The notes under the pieces: model-generated
The model's database searches: none
Seen by the model: the letters and a program-made list of their open reading frames with translations, nothing else
Told to the model about the DNA's origin: nothing
Translations under genes and position numbers: made by a program
Origin: JBCCQL01 sp039414355
GTDB lineage: Bacteria > Planctomycetota > Planctomycetia > Pirellulales > Lacipirellulaceae
Direction: 5' to 3'
Length of the DNA stretch: 64,000 nucleotides
Assembly: GCA_039414355.1 (NCBI GenBank)
Contig: JBCDJN010000003.1
Location: forward strand, 44,688 to 108,687
Shown: piece after piece, positions 18,401-26,800 of the stretch
How the letters are laid out: each line of letters starts with the position of its first letter
Position numbering within the stretch: the stretch's first letter is position 1

Positions 18401-20853
18401 TAGCCGTTGAAGAACCGCCGCCCCGGCTGCCAACGCTTCGCCAGATCGCCTGTCAGCAGGTCGCCGGCGGAGAGCACCGCCTCGAGCCCCGGCAGCTCGT
18501 CAGGCTTTAGCGTCGCCAGCACCGCCGGGGTGAACTTGGCGACGTTCACCCGCTCGGTGCGGAGCAGCTCGGTGAACTTTGGCGGGTCGAGCGTGGTGGT
18601 CCGATCGGCGATCACCAGCGTGGCGCCGTTGGCGATGCCGAGCAGCGCCTCGGCCAAGCCGCCGTCGAACGCCGGCGAGAGGCCATGCAGCACGCGGTCT
18701 TCGCTCGTCACGTCCATGACCGAAGCCTGGGCCTGGACGAAGTTGACGATGTTGGCGTGCTCCACCTCCACGCCCTTCGCCACGCCGCTGGAGCCCGACG
18801 TGTAGATGATGTAGCAGCGGTCGCCGGGCGAAAGCGATGGCGGGGCCAGTTCGCCCGGGTGCTCGGCAAGCTCGCTGAACTGGAGTTGCGCAACGCCCTC
18901 GCCGGTCGGCGGCTCGATGCCGTGCCCCGTTACGCAAACCTTCGCGCCGCAGTCGTCCATCACAAACGCGCCGCGCTCGCCGGTCGTTTCGGGATCGACC
19001 GGCACGTAGACACCGCCCGCCCGCCAGACCCCGAGCATGGCGACCACGGACTCGGCTGACCGCGGCAGGCAAACCACCACAGCATCGCCCACGCCGACCC
19101 CCGCCGCCTGCAACCCCGCCGCCACGCGCTGAGTCGTCGCTTCAAAGCCCGCGTAGTTGATCGTCCGGCCGCGGTGGCGAATGGCGGCGGCGGATGGCTT
19201 CTGCTTCGCCCACTGCAAGACCTGCTCATGAATCAGGTGCGGCGGCTGCACCGGGCGTGATGTTTCGTTGAACCCGGCGAGCGCCGCCTGCTGACCTTCG
19301 TCGAGCAGTTGCAGGCGGGAGCATCGCTTGTGCGGATTGGCGAGGGCCTCACCCAGGAGCGTTTGGTAGGCGCCGGCGAAACGCTCGATCGTCGCTTGGT
19401 CGAACAGCGAGGTGCGGTATTCGACCTGGCCGACCCACGTCGGGCCGTCTTGCCAGAAGAAGAAGGTCAGGTCGTACTTGGCGGTGCCGTTGTCGACGGG
19501 AACGGGGGTGACGCTCAAGCCGCGGCCGCGGGCGAAGTCACGCGGCGGGTTCTGCACGACCAGCGCCGTTTGAAACAGCGCCTCGTGGCTGCGGTCCCGA
19601 TCGGGCGCGACCGCCTGCAGCACCTGCTCGAACGGCAGGTCTTGGTTCTCTTGCATGCCAAGCGCTTCGCGCTGCACATGCCGGGCGTGCTCGGCGAAGG
19701 TGGGGTCGTCCGCCAGGTCGCTCCGCAGGGCGTGCGTGTTGACGAAGAAGCCGACAAGCCGCTCAAGCTCCTCCCGCCGCCGGCCGGCGGTGACGGTGCC
19801 GACGCACACGTTGGCCTGCCCCGTGTGGCGGGCGAGCCACACCTGGTAGGCCGCCATCAGCAGCACGAAGGGCGTGGCGCCGGTCTGGTGGGCGGCTTCG
19901 GTGAGCTGCTTGCCGAACGCCGCGGGCAGCGTGAACGTGTGCAGCGCGCCGTCGTAGTCCGGCGTGGGCGTGCGGGGGCGGTCGGTCGGCAGATCGACCG
20001 CGGGCGGCGTGTCGGCCAGCCGCTCTTGCCAGAAGCTCGCCTGCTTCTCGGCGAGTTCGCCCGTAAGCCGCTCGCGTTGCCAGATCGCGTAGTCGGAGTA
20101 CTGAATCTCGAGCGGTGCGAGCAGCTTCCCGCTCGATCCGTTCCCATTGGCGTGGCCGTTAGCGTTGGCGCCATGCGAGTCATGCGGCGCTGCTGAGTCG
20201 TACGGGGCCGCCGAGTCGTACAGGGCCGCCAGATCGCTCATCAGCACCCACATCGACCAGCCGTCGGAGACGATATGGTGCATCACCAAGAGCACCAAGT
20301 GCTTATCGGCCGACAGCCGGAACACAACGCAACGCAGCAGCGGCGGCCTGCTGAGGTCGAACGGCTTGCGGGCTTCGGTTCGCAGACGCTCGTCGAGCGC
20401 GTCGGCGTCCGCCGGTTCGCCGGCGAAGTCGATCACTTCGGGAACAACGGCAACCTCGTCCGCGGCGATGCGGACGGGGTCGCCTTCGTTCTTCTGGTAC
20501 GAGTAGCGGAGCGTCTCGTGCCGGTCGGTCAGCAGCCGGAGCGCCCGCGTGAGACGATCGAGGTCGAGCGGCCCGTCGATCTGGGCCGCCAGCGGCATGT
20601 TGTAGAACGGGTGGCTCGGCTCCACCTGATCGAGCAGCCAGAGCCGCTGCTCGGCGAACGAGAGCTCGGTCTTCTCGCATGCCGGGCGGGCGCGGATGCG
20701 CTGGGCCTCGGCCTCGGCGGCGCGGCGGGCGAGCAGCATCGACTCCAGCGCCGCCCGCTTGGCCGGCGAGAGACCGGCCAGTCGGTCGGACCGCGTGCCC
20801 GGCCCGGGCGGTGCGGGGGCGTCGTCCGTGAACTCGTGCGGCGTGTGTTCCAC
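15463..20853 (-). CDS. Nonribosomal peptide synthetase, C-A(N-methyltransferase)-T-TE
   Basis: This is a terminating synthetase of about 1796 aa. The condensation domain (about 50-480) has HHIVSDG. The adenylation domain has YTSGSSGVAKG (about 680), NGYGPTEVT and GRADDQVKVRGYR. An N-methyltransferase (about 1030-1270; VLEIGCGGGLLLLG) is inserted before the A10 motif NGKVDRAAL, the usual place for N-MT. The carrier domain has LGGHSML (about 1480). The thioesterase has GWSLGGNLA (about 1605). It would add and N-methylate one residue and release the product. A by-eye specificity code of roughly D-G-A-K-L-A-G-V-G-K has no match I can name. The start is uncertain: GTG at 20853 has GGAG just upstream; a TTG at 20898 has none. 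Its leading C domain fits acceptance from the FAAL synthetase. Confidence 0.9.
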   Translation of the reverse strand: MEHTPHEFTDDAPAPPGPGTRSDRLAGLSPAKRAALESMLLARRAAEAEAQRIRARPACEKTELSFAEQRLWLLDQVEPSHPFYNMPLAAQIDGPLDLDRLTRALRLLTDRHETLRYSYQKNEGDPVRIAADEVAVVPEVIDFAGEPADADALDERLRTEARKPFDLSRPPLLRCVVFRLSADKHLVLLVMHHIVSDGWSMWVLMSDLAALYDSAAPYDSAAPHDSHGANANGHANGNGSSGKLLAPLEIQYSDYAIWQRERLTGELAEKQASFWQERLADTPPAVDLPTDRPRTPTPDYDGALHTFTLPAAFGKQLTEAAHQTGATPFVLLMAAYQVWLARHTGQANVCVGTVTAGRRREELERLVGFFVNTHALRSDLADDPTFAEHARHVQREALGMQENQDLPFEQVLQAVAPDRDRSHEALFQTALVVQNPPRDFARGRGLSVTPVPVDNGTAKYDLTFFFWQDGPTWVGQVEYRTSLFDQATIERFAGAYQTLLGEALANPHKRCSRLQLLDEGQQAALAGFNETSRPVQPPHLIHEQVLQWAKQKPSAAAIRHRGRTINYAGFEATTQRVAAGLQAAGVGVGDAVVVCLPRSAESVVAMLGVWRAGGVYVPVDPETTGERGAFVMDDCGAKVCVTGHGIEPPTGEGVAQLQFSELAEHPGELAPPSLSPGDRCYIIYTSGSSGVAKGVEVEHANIVNFVQAQASVMDVTSEDRVLHGLSPAFDGGLAEALLGIANGATLVIADRTTTLDPPKFTELLRTERVNVAKFTPAVLATLKPDELPGLEAVLSAGDLLTGDLAKRWQPGRRFFNGYGPTEVTVGVSIYRLPGPPDGPPPVGPPMPNMRAYVLDGHRQPVPIGVTGEIYIGGAGVARGYVNRHEETAAHFLPDPFVEANTSTNGTRPRMYRTGDLGRWRADGVLEFVGRADDQVKVRGYRVEPAEVTSALESLPQVERAFTVADRTEGDESRLVAYLVPSTEAADDALARREEHLHSWQSLMEQTHKSTGALRDPEFDITGWVSTFTGQPIPKEQMQRWASSTIDRILDLEPKNVLEIGCGGGLLLLGVAPRCESYVGADFLACSLNQLRRVVDQKKAEQGAGGWAHRVELLQQAAHEVGPLADRLFDTIVLNSVVQYFPSLEYLREVMRTAASLLAPGGKIFLGDLRNLRLQEAMAAAVERQRSRPETPARELLGRVESRLRHEEELLLAPELLDALAADLPRLSGVRVELKRGGDANELTRYRYDAVLSFDGDAGSEPLEEVPAGSAASPAAIAGLVASNGRRMVVRDVANPRVAADVASWHELRGDEAADSPAKETPDPDAWREAGAAAGVAVAVGWAASGRADRYDVYLAPSEDGLTLPATPPTRPHWRSLSNHPLDEKRAAALLPVIREKLAEKLPQYLWPSAMVLVDELPQTQNGKVDRAALPSPPAGRPAWATGYVEPEGEDEQIVARVWGELLGVTPVGAEDDFFVLGGHSMLAVRAAAEVERLTGKAPPLAAFFDRPTVRRVAAALNAPAEASTLVPLAAAGHGDPLFCIHPAGGTVFCYRELAEQLGGDRPVIGIQAVGVDGRRAPHESIEEMIDCYATAIESHRPDGVVHLAGWSLGGNLAQAVAVRLTERGRRVGMVALFDSAATPPEESLTEEDLGPLLQMLFPQLDQKPLEELRQLSPAEQVEYFAERAAVAGLIDQAELAASQHVFAVFQHNVQAVHRAKPAPFRGEVSLFRATQQQGDTPLEKDPWLGWGPLAGGVRVLPVDTCHTQMLHPPAVEQLAELLKAELVRFDAAGQTPAPPA

Positions 20854-20918
20854 TTTCTCCGTCAGCGATCGCAGCGGGCGCCAACTATCTGGCGCCAACT
20901 TGGGGTGGTGCGGGCGTC

Positions 20919-22643
20919 CTACGCGGGCGCCCGGTCGGCCGCGGGTGTGTTCGGCTTGGCGACCGGTTGTTCGTTTGCCGTGTCGGCGGATGCGAGCGCA
21001 AGCTGCGCCTCGAAGAACGCGATGAGGCGCCGGCGGTGCGTCTCCTGAAACTTGGTCGGGTCTTCCTGGCCGAGGAAATCGATCGAGCGGATCAGCGGCC
21101 GATCGCCCGGGTGCTTACCGGGCCGCCAATCGTTCTCCAGCGACTCGCTCATGTGGTGCTCGCCCACCTGCTCGCCGCGGGCGAAGTGGCGGATCCGCGG
21201 GTGCAGGTAGAAGTCGTTGTACGCCTTGGCGGGGTCGATCTCGCGGTTGACGGCCAGCGGGTCGTCGATCGTGTCGCCGTACTCCATGGTGATCACAAAG
21301 CAATGCGGCTCCTGGCCGAAGCGGCTCTCGCGGGCGTAGTCCACGGCCATGGTGCGGTGGTAGTAGCCGGCCGCGTCGCTGGGCGAATCGAAGTCGTTAA
21401 GCGTCAGCACGTCGCACAAGAAGCCGGGCTGGTGCATCAGCGCCGCGTCGGTGCTGACGCGCTCGATCACTTCATCGGCGAGCGCCTCGGCCGTGGGCGC
21501 CAGCCGCTTCGCCGGCCAGGGGCGGTCTTGGTAACGCTCGCCGAGGATCGACCACAACGCCTTGGTGTTGAAGCGGAAGCCGTGCAGCACGCTCGACATC
21601 GTCTTGTGGTGGTCACGCACCTGCGTGATGGTGCCGGCGTAGTAAACGTGGGGCAGGTTGGTGCTCTCCCACGCGCTGGTCATCTGCGGCAGGCGCCCGC
21701 AGGGCGTCGCGTCCGGCGTGCAGCCGCCGCCGAAGAAGCTGGGCTCCCACCGGAAGCCAGTGCAGGCGAGCACCCGGTCGTAAGCGAGCTGCGCCCGCTG
21801 CCCTTGAGCGTGCGTGAAGCGAACATCCACGCGGTACTCGCCGTCCACGTGCTCGATGCGCTCGATGTCCGCGTCGAGCACCGAGTTTTGGCCCTTGAGA
21901 ATGTAGGTATCGAGGAAGTCGTTGTTGACCGCCCGCAGGTGGCCGAAGAAGTGCGTCTTCCACGCCATCTTCACAGGGTTGGGGCTGCAGATGTGCGTGA
22001 CGCGTGTGACATGCGTTAGATGGTTGGCGGTCTCGAACGCCGAGTTCCCTTTGCCAATGACCATCACCCGCTGGCCGGCGAAGTCTTCCGGTTCGATCGA
22101 GCAGTCCCAGTAGTTCTCCGTCTGCTCGATGCCGGGGATGTCGGGCACGTACGGCGCCGCCAAGCCGGTGGCAATCACCAACGCGCGGCAGGCGTACTGC
22201 CGGCCTTGGTTATCGGTCACCGTGTAGTTGGCGCGGCCGGGGCCGCCGGGCTCAACGCGGACCACTTCGGTACCCAGCTGAACGCCCAGCTCCCAGCGAT
22301 CGGCGAAGTCGCGGAAGTACTGCGCCAGGAGCCGGGCGCTGGCGAAGTACTCGCCGGTGTACTTGGTGAACGCCAGCTCCGGGTCGTCCGAGAGGAGCGA
22401 GTTCCAGTCGTAGCGGAGTTGTGCCTCGCGGTCGGTGTAGCCGGTGTGGACCTTGTTAATGGAGAGCAGCTTGTCGTGCCGGGGGAACTTGTCGAAGTAC
22501 GAGCCGACGCGGTCCTTGCGATCCAGCACCAGATAACCCTCGCCCGGCGTCAGACCGCCTTCCTGCTGCAGGAAGTAGGCGAGCTGCAGCCCGGCCGGGC
22601 CGGCGCCGAGGATCAGGTAGTCGAGTTCGCGGGGCTGGCTCAT
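20919..22643 (-). CDS. FAD-dependent oxidoreductase, FOXRED2/flavin-monooxygenase-like
   Basis: The 574-aa protein begins MSQPRELDYLILGAGPAGLQ, the first dinucleotide fold (FAD). A second fold (VMVIGKGNSAFETANHL) would bind NAD(P)H. Segments such as DKFPRHDKLLSINK and YAGTITQVRDHHKT resemble the FOXRED2 group of flavin oxidoreductases. An upstream extension of 43 Arg-rich residues is rejected. It lies inside the NRPS operon, so oxidation (possibly N- or C-hydroxylation) of the lipopeptide or its precursor is a reasonable inference, but the substrate cannot be read from sequence. No ER-type retention signal is expected in a bacterium. Confidence 0.75.
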   Translation of the reverse strand: MSQPRELDYLILGAGPAGLQLAYFLQQEGGLTPGEGYLVLDRKDRVGSYFDKFPRHDKLLSINKVHTGYTDREAQLRYDWNSLLSDDPELAFTKYTGEYFASARLLAQYFRDFADRWELGVQLGTEVVRVEPGGPGRANYTVTDNQGRQYACRALVIATGLAAPYVPDIPGIEQTENYWDCSIEPEDFAGQRVMVIGKGNSAFETANHLTHVTRVTHICSPNPVKMAWKTHFFGHLRAVNNDFLDTYILKGQNSVLDADIERIEHVDGEYRVDVRFTHAQGQRAQLAYDRVLACTGFRWEPSFFGGGCTPDATPCGRLPQMTSAWESTNLPHVYYAGTITQVRDHHKTMSSVLHGFRFNTKALWSILGERYQDRPWPAKRLAPTAEALADEVIERVSTDAALMHQPGFLCDVLTLNDFDSPSDAAGYYHRTMAVDYARESRFGQEPHCFVITMEYGDTIDDPLAVNREIDPAKAYNDFYLHPRIRHFARGEQVGEHHMSESLENDWRPGKHPGDRPLIRSIDFLGQEDPTKFQETHRRRLIAFFEAQLALASADTANEQPVAKPNTPAADRAPA

Positions 22644-22679
22644 AGTTAGTGGCGGGGGCACGGAGGTGCGTGGGAGGGA

Positions 22680-22697
22680 GCACAGCACAAGCTGTGC
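22680..22697. other. Hairpin in the transporter-oxidoreductase intergenic gap
   Basis: GCACAGC (22680-22686) pairs with GCTGTGC (22691-22697) around loop ACAA, in the 140-bp gap between the TSUP and oxidoreductase genes. There is no clear U-tract, so attenuation, RNA processing or a dispersed repeat are all possible. Confidence 0.5.
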
Positions 22698-22783
22698 CAG
22701 TGGGCGCCAGCGGCGCCGGCGGGGTGGCAATTGGCGGCCAATCGGCCTGCCGAGCGCGCAGCAGGAGCGCACTCGGCGACTAC

Positions 22784-23851
22784 CTAATTATCGCAATCGG
22801 CAGGGATTCCCGAAGCCCCCACTTCGACTTCCGCCGAAATCCGCCGCCGGGCACCAGTTTCGCGTCGCTGCGCCATCAAAAGGCACACAGTCGCGCTCGT
22901 TATCGCGACCGTCAAGCCTAATGCGGCTACCTGCATCGTCAGCGACACCAGCAGCAGGGTGGTTATCACTTCGATCGCGATCAGGCCAAGCAGGGTGACA
23001 GCGATTGTCCGGCGGTCGAGTCTTGAGCAGACCCACGCCCCCAGCGGCGCCCCGACCACCACCACCGGCGCCGCCGCGAGCCACATCTGCGAGACCGCCG
23101 TCGGCGGCGGGCCAGCCAGCAGCGCGTAGGCGCTGACGCCGACCAGCGAGTTTATCGCCATCAGCACGACCGACGTCGGCGTCGCCACCTCCTCGCCAAC
23201 GCCGCCGCGGAGCCGCATCACGGCAAACGTCACCAAGTCGATCCCTGATCCGACCAGCGACGACACGACCCCGCCAGCCAACCCGGCCGCCAACAGCGCG
23301 AGGCGATCGTTCGGCGGGGACTCGCGACGCGAGTTCGCTTGCGTGCCACGCCGCAATGCCAGCAGCAGCACGACGGCGAAGCCGGCTTGCAACGCGGTAA
23401 AGAGCACACGGGTCTCGGCCGCCGGCGCGAGGGGCGCCAGCCAGGCCAGCCCGGCCGCCATGCCCGCGGCGCCGCCGGCGGTCGCCCAACGGAGCGCGCG
23501 GGCGTCGATGGGTACGCGCAGCGCGAAGATGGTGATCGACGCCGCCGTCATCCCCAGCGACTGGATCAACAGCGCAAACAGCTTGGCGTCCGCCGGCGGC
23601 ACGGCGAGCACCTTCGTAAAAACCGGGAAGGCGACCGCGCCGCCGCCCATCGAGCTGACGCCCGCCACGAACGACCCGCCCGCCATGGTGAGCGCGATGG
23701 GCCACTGCGAAGCCATGAGCGTCGCGGCGCCGCTCGGCCCAAGCCACGCGAACCAGGCCGCGATCACAACCAGGGCAAGCGCGCCGCTCACGGCCGCCGC
23801 CCTACCCGGAAAGGCCCTGCCCTGCCCCGGCCATCGGCCTTCCTTACTCAT
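22784..23851 (-). CDS. TSUP (TauE/SafE) family membrane transporter
   Basis: The 355-aa protein has about eight hydrophobic segments in two homologous halves, with the TSUP glycine motifs GGSFVAGVSSMGGGAVAFP and GLAGGVVSSLVGSG. TSUP proteins move sulfite, sulfonates and other organic anions. The ATG at 23851 overlaps the stop of the FAAL synthetase by 8 bp, so translation is probably coupled and the protein may export the peptide or supply a precursor. An N-terminal PGQGRAFPGRA stretch is encoded by the 18-bp unit also present in the TAXI gene. The last 40 residues are a basic/acidic cytosolic tail. Confidence 0.8.
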   Translation of the reverse strand: MSKEGRWPGQGRAFPGRAAAVSGALALVVIAAWFAWLGPSGAATLMASQWPIALTMAGGSFVAGVSSMGGGAVAFPVFTKVLAVPPADAKLFALLIQSLGMTAASITIFALRVPIDARALRWATAGGAAGMAAGLAWLAPLAPAAETRVLFTALQAGFAVVLLLALRRGTQANSRRESPPNDRLALLAAGLAGGVVSSLVGSGIDLVTFAVMRLRGGVGEEVATPTSVVLMAINSLVGVSAYALLAGPPPTAVSQMWLAAAPVVVVGAPLGAWVCSRLDRRTIAVTLLGLIAIEVITTLLLVSLTMQVAALGLTVAITSATVCLLMAQRRETGARRRISAEVEVGASGIPADCDN

Positions 23852-26800
23852 CGGCCAACGACTCAAGGTAGGCGGCGGCCTCTTCGTCGCTCATCGACTC
23901 AAGCTTCTCGAGCAACTCATCGGAGTCGCCTTGGGTTGATTGCAACTCGGTCCGCACGACGAGCTCCGCCCAAGCGGCGATTGTCGGCCGCTCGTACACG
24001 TCGCGGAGCGGCGGCTCAACGCCGAGCCTATCACGCATCCGCACCACAATCTGCGTCGCCAGCAGCGACTGACCGCCCCGCTCAAAGAAGTTGTCGTGCA
24101 CGCCAATCCGCTGGACCTGCAAGAGTTGCTGCGCCCATTCCGCCAAGGTCTCTTCCAGCGGCGTCCGCGGCGCCACGTAGTCGGCGGCGCCGGCTGCGGC
24201 TTGGCCAACGGATGGCAGGCTCTTGCGGTCGAGCTTGCCGTTGGGTGTGCGCGGCAAGCTGTCGAGGCGCGCCCAGTGGCTCGGCGCCATGTAGCTCGGC
24301 AGACGGGCGAGGACGTGCTCGCGCAGCTCGCCCGGTGTGGGCGCCGAGTCTTCTTCCGTGACGAAGTACGCGGCGAGCGACGCCCGCTCCGCCTCGCCGG
24401 TGGCGACCACCGCCGCCTCGCGCACGGCGGGGTGGGCGAGCAAAGCGATCTCGATCTCGCGGAGCTCGATCCGGTGGCCGCGGACCTTGACTTGGCCGTC
24501 GGTCCGCCCGCCGAACTGCAGCACCCAGCGGTCGTCCTCGGGCATCCAACGGGCGGCGTCACCGGTGAGGTACATCTTTGCGTTCGGGTCGGCGTCGAAC
24601 GGGTCATCGACGAACCGCTCGGCGGTCTGTTCCGGCCGCCGCCAGTAGCCGTCGGCCACGCCGGCGCCGGCGATGGCGAGCTCGCCCCACACGCCAACGG
24701 GCGTCGGGCGTTGGTGCTCATCGAGCACGTAGCAGCGGGTGCGGGCGATTGGCGAACCGATCGGCACCGACGCTATCGGCTCGCCGGCGGCGATCTCGTG
24801 CTCGGTCGACCAGATGGTGGTTTCGGTCGGCCCGTAGACGTTGATCAGCCGACCGGCCGACTCGACAAGCGTGTTGGCGAGGTCCGGCGTGAGCTCTTCG
24901 CCGCCGCACAGCACCGTTTGCCCGGCCGCCGGGCGCCAGCCGACGGCCAGCAGCGAACGGAACGTCGACGGCGCCCCCTGCAGGTGGCTCACCGGCCGGG
25001 CGCCGAGCAGCTTCGCCAGCCGCGACGCGTCGCCGGCGGTTTGGCTATCGGCCAACACCAGTTTGGCGCCGGTGGCGAGCGGCAGCAGCAGTTCGAGCAC
25101 GGAGATATCGAACGCGAACGTCGTCGAGGCGAGCATCGCGTGCTCGGGCGCCATCGGCAGCCGGCGGGCGAACGAGTCGATCAGGTTCGCCACCGCCGCG
25201 TGCGGCACCATCACGCCCTTCGGCTTGCCGGTCGATCCGGACGTATACATCACGTAAGCAATCCGCCCGGCGTCGCCATGCGCCTCGGCCGCCATCGTCG
25301 ACTCGCTGGCAAGCAGCTCCTCAACGGTCACGAGCCGATCGGCGGCGTCGCCCGGCGCCTTGTCGACCAGCTCGCTGTGCGACACAACGCACGCCAGGTC
25401 GGCGTCGTCGCCCATCACCGCGAGCCGCGATGCGGGGTAATCCGGGTCGAGCGGCACGTACGCGGCGCCCACCCGCCACACGGCCAGGATCGCCGCGGGG
25501 AGTTCGACGGTCCGGCTCATCAGCAAGCCGACACGGTCACCGGCTAGGACACCGCGTTCCGCCAAGCCGCCTGCAAGGCGATCGATCAATTCATCGAGTT
25601 CGCGGTACGCCAATCGCCGATCGCCGCACTCAACGGCGATGCTGTCCGGCCGGCTTTCGACATGCTCACCGAAGCGATCGAGCACCGCCATAGGCGCCGG
25701 CAAATCACTCGTTGGCATCTCGCCGCGCCGCAGGCGTTGCTGCTGCGTCGCCGGCGGGACCGGTAACTGGGCCGTGCCGACCGAGGGCGAATCGATCGCC
25801 GCCCGCAGCACGTCAACAACGCTGGCGAGCATGCCATCGATCACCGCCGGGGCGAGCAGCTCGCTCCGCGAAGCAAGCTTAAGGCGCGGGTCGGGGCGGG
25901 CGGTCTCGGCGACCAGCGACACGTCGAACAGGCCAAGGCCGCGGTAGTCGGTCGCGGCGTCTTCGATCGTTGCGCCGGCGAGCTTCCTGCCGGCGGCGGT
26001 GCGGTCGTCGTGGACAAAGAACGCCTGCACCACCGGCATCCGCCTCGGCACACGCGGGTGGCCGGCCGCTTCGACGATCGCCTCCCACGGCGTCGACGCG
26101 TGGCTCAGGTCGGCCAGCAGTTGCCGGCTCAAGCGGGTAACGAGTTGGGCGAAGGACTCTCCATCACCCGGCGGCGCGGCATCAAGGAAAACCGGCAGCG
26201 TGTTGATGTGGCAGCCCACCCCCGCGGCGCCAAGGTGGGACGACGCCACGTCCCCCGCCACGGCGATGCCAACGCCCACGGTTGGCTGCCCGGAGTACCG
26301 GCTGATCACCTGCTGCCACGCCGCCAGCCAGACGGCGAAGGGCGTCACCGCAAGGTCGGCGGCGAGCCGGTCGCAGCCGGCAACCAGCTTCTGATCGAGC
26401 GGCAGACTCCAAGTCGCCACGTCGGCGTCAGCAGCGCCGGGCTCCAAAGGCAAGTCGAGCAACCGCGGCTTGCCTTGCAGCCGCTCTCGCCAGTAATCGA
26501 CGCCGTCGGCCTCGTCGTGGCTGGTCGATTGATTGGTCGCTGCTTTCGGTAGCGGCTGCTCGTCGCACAACGCCGCTAGCTCGTCCATCAGCACGCCGGC
26601 CGAGGCGCCGTCGCACACCAGGTGGTGCAGTACTAGGACGAGCACCGCGTGGTCTTCGCTCTGCCAAAGCCGGGCACGCATGAGCGGCGGCTTGGCCAGG
26701 TCGAACCGCCGCCACACCCAATCGGCGGCAAGCACCGCATCGAGGCACTCCGAGGGCTCCCGTTGCGTGGTCACGGGCAACGCCTTGATCTCGACCGGCG

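Noticed and set aside
16417..18510. Plus-strand 697-aa frame inside the NRPS
   Set aside because: Antisense to ordered, motif-bearing NRPS domains; its own translation has no domain.
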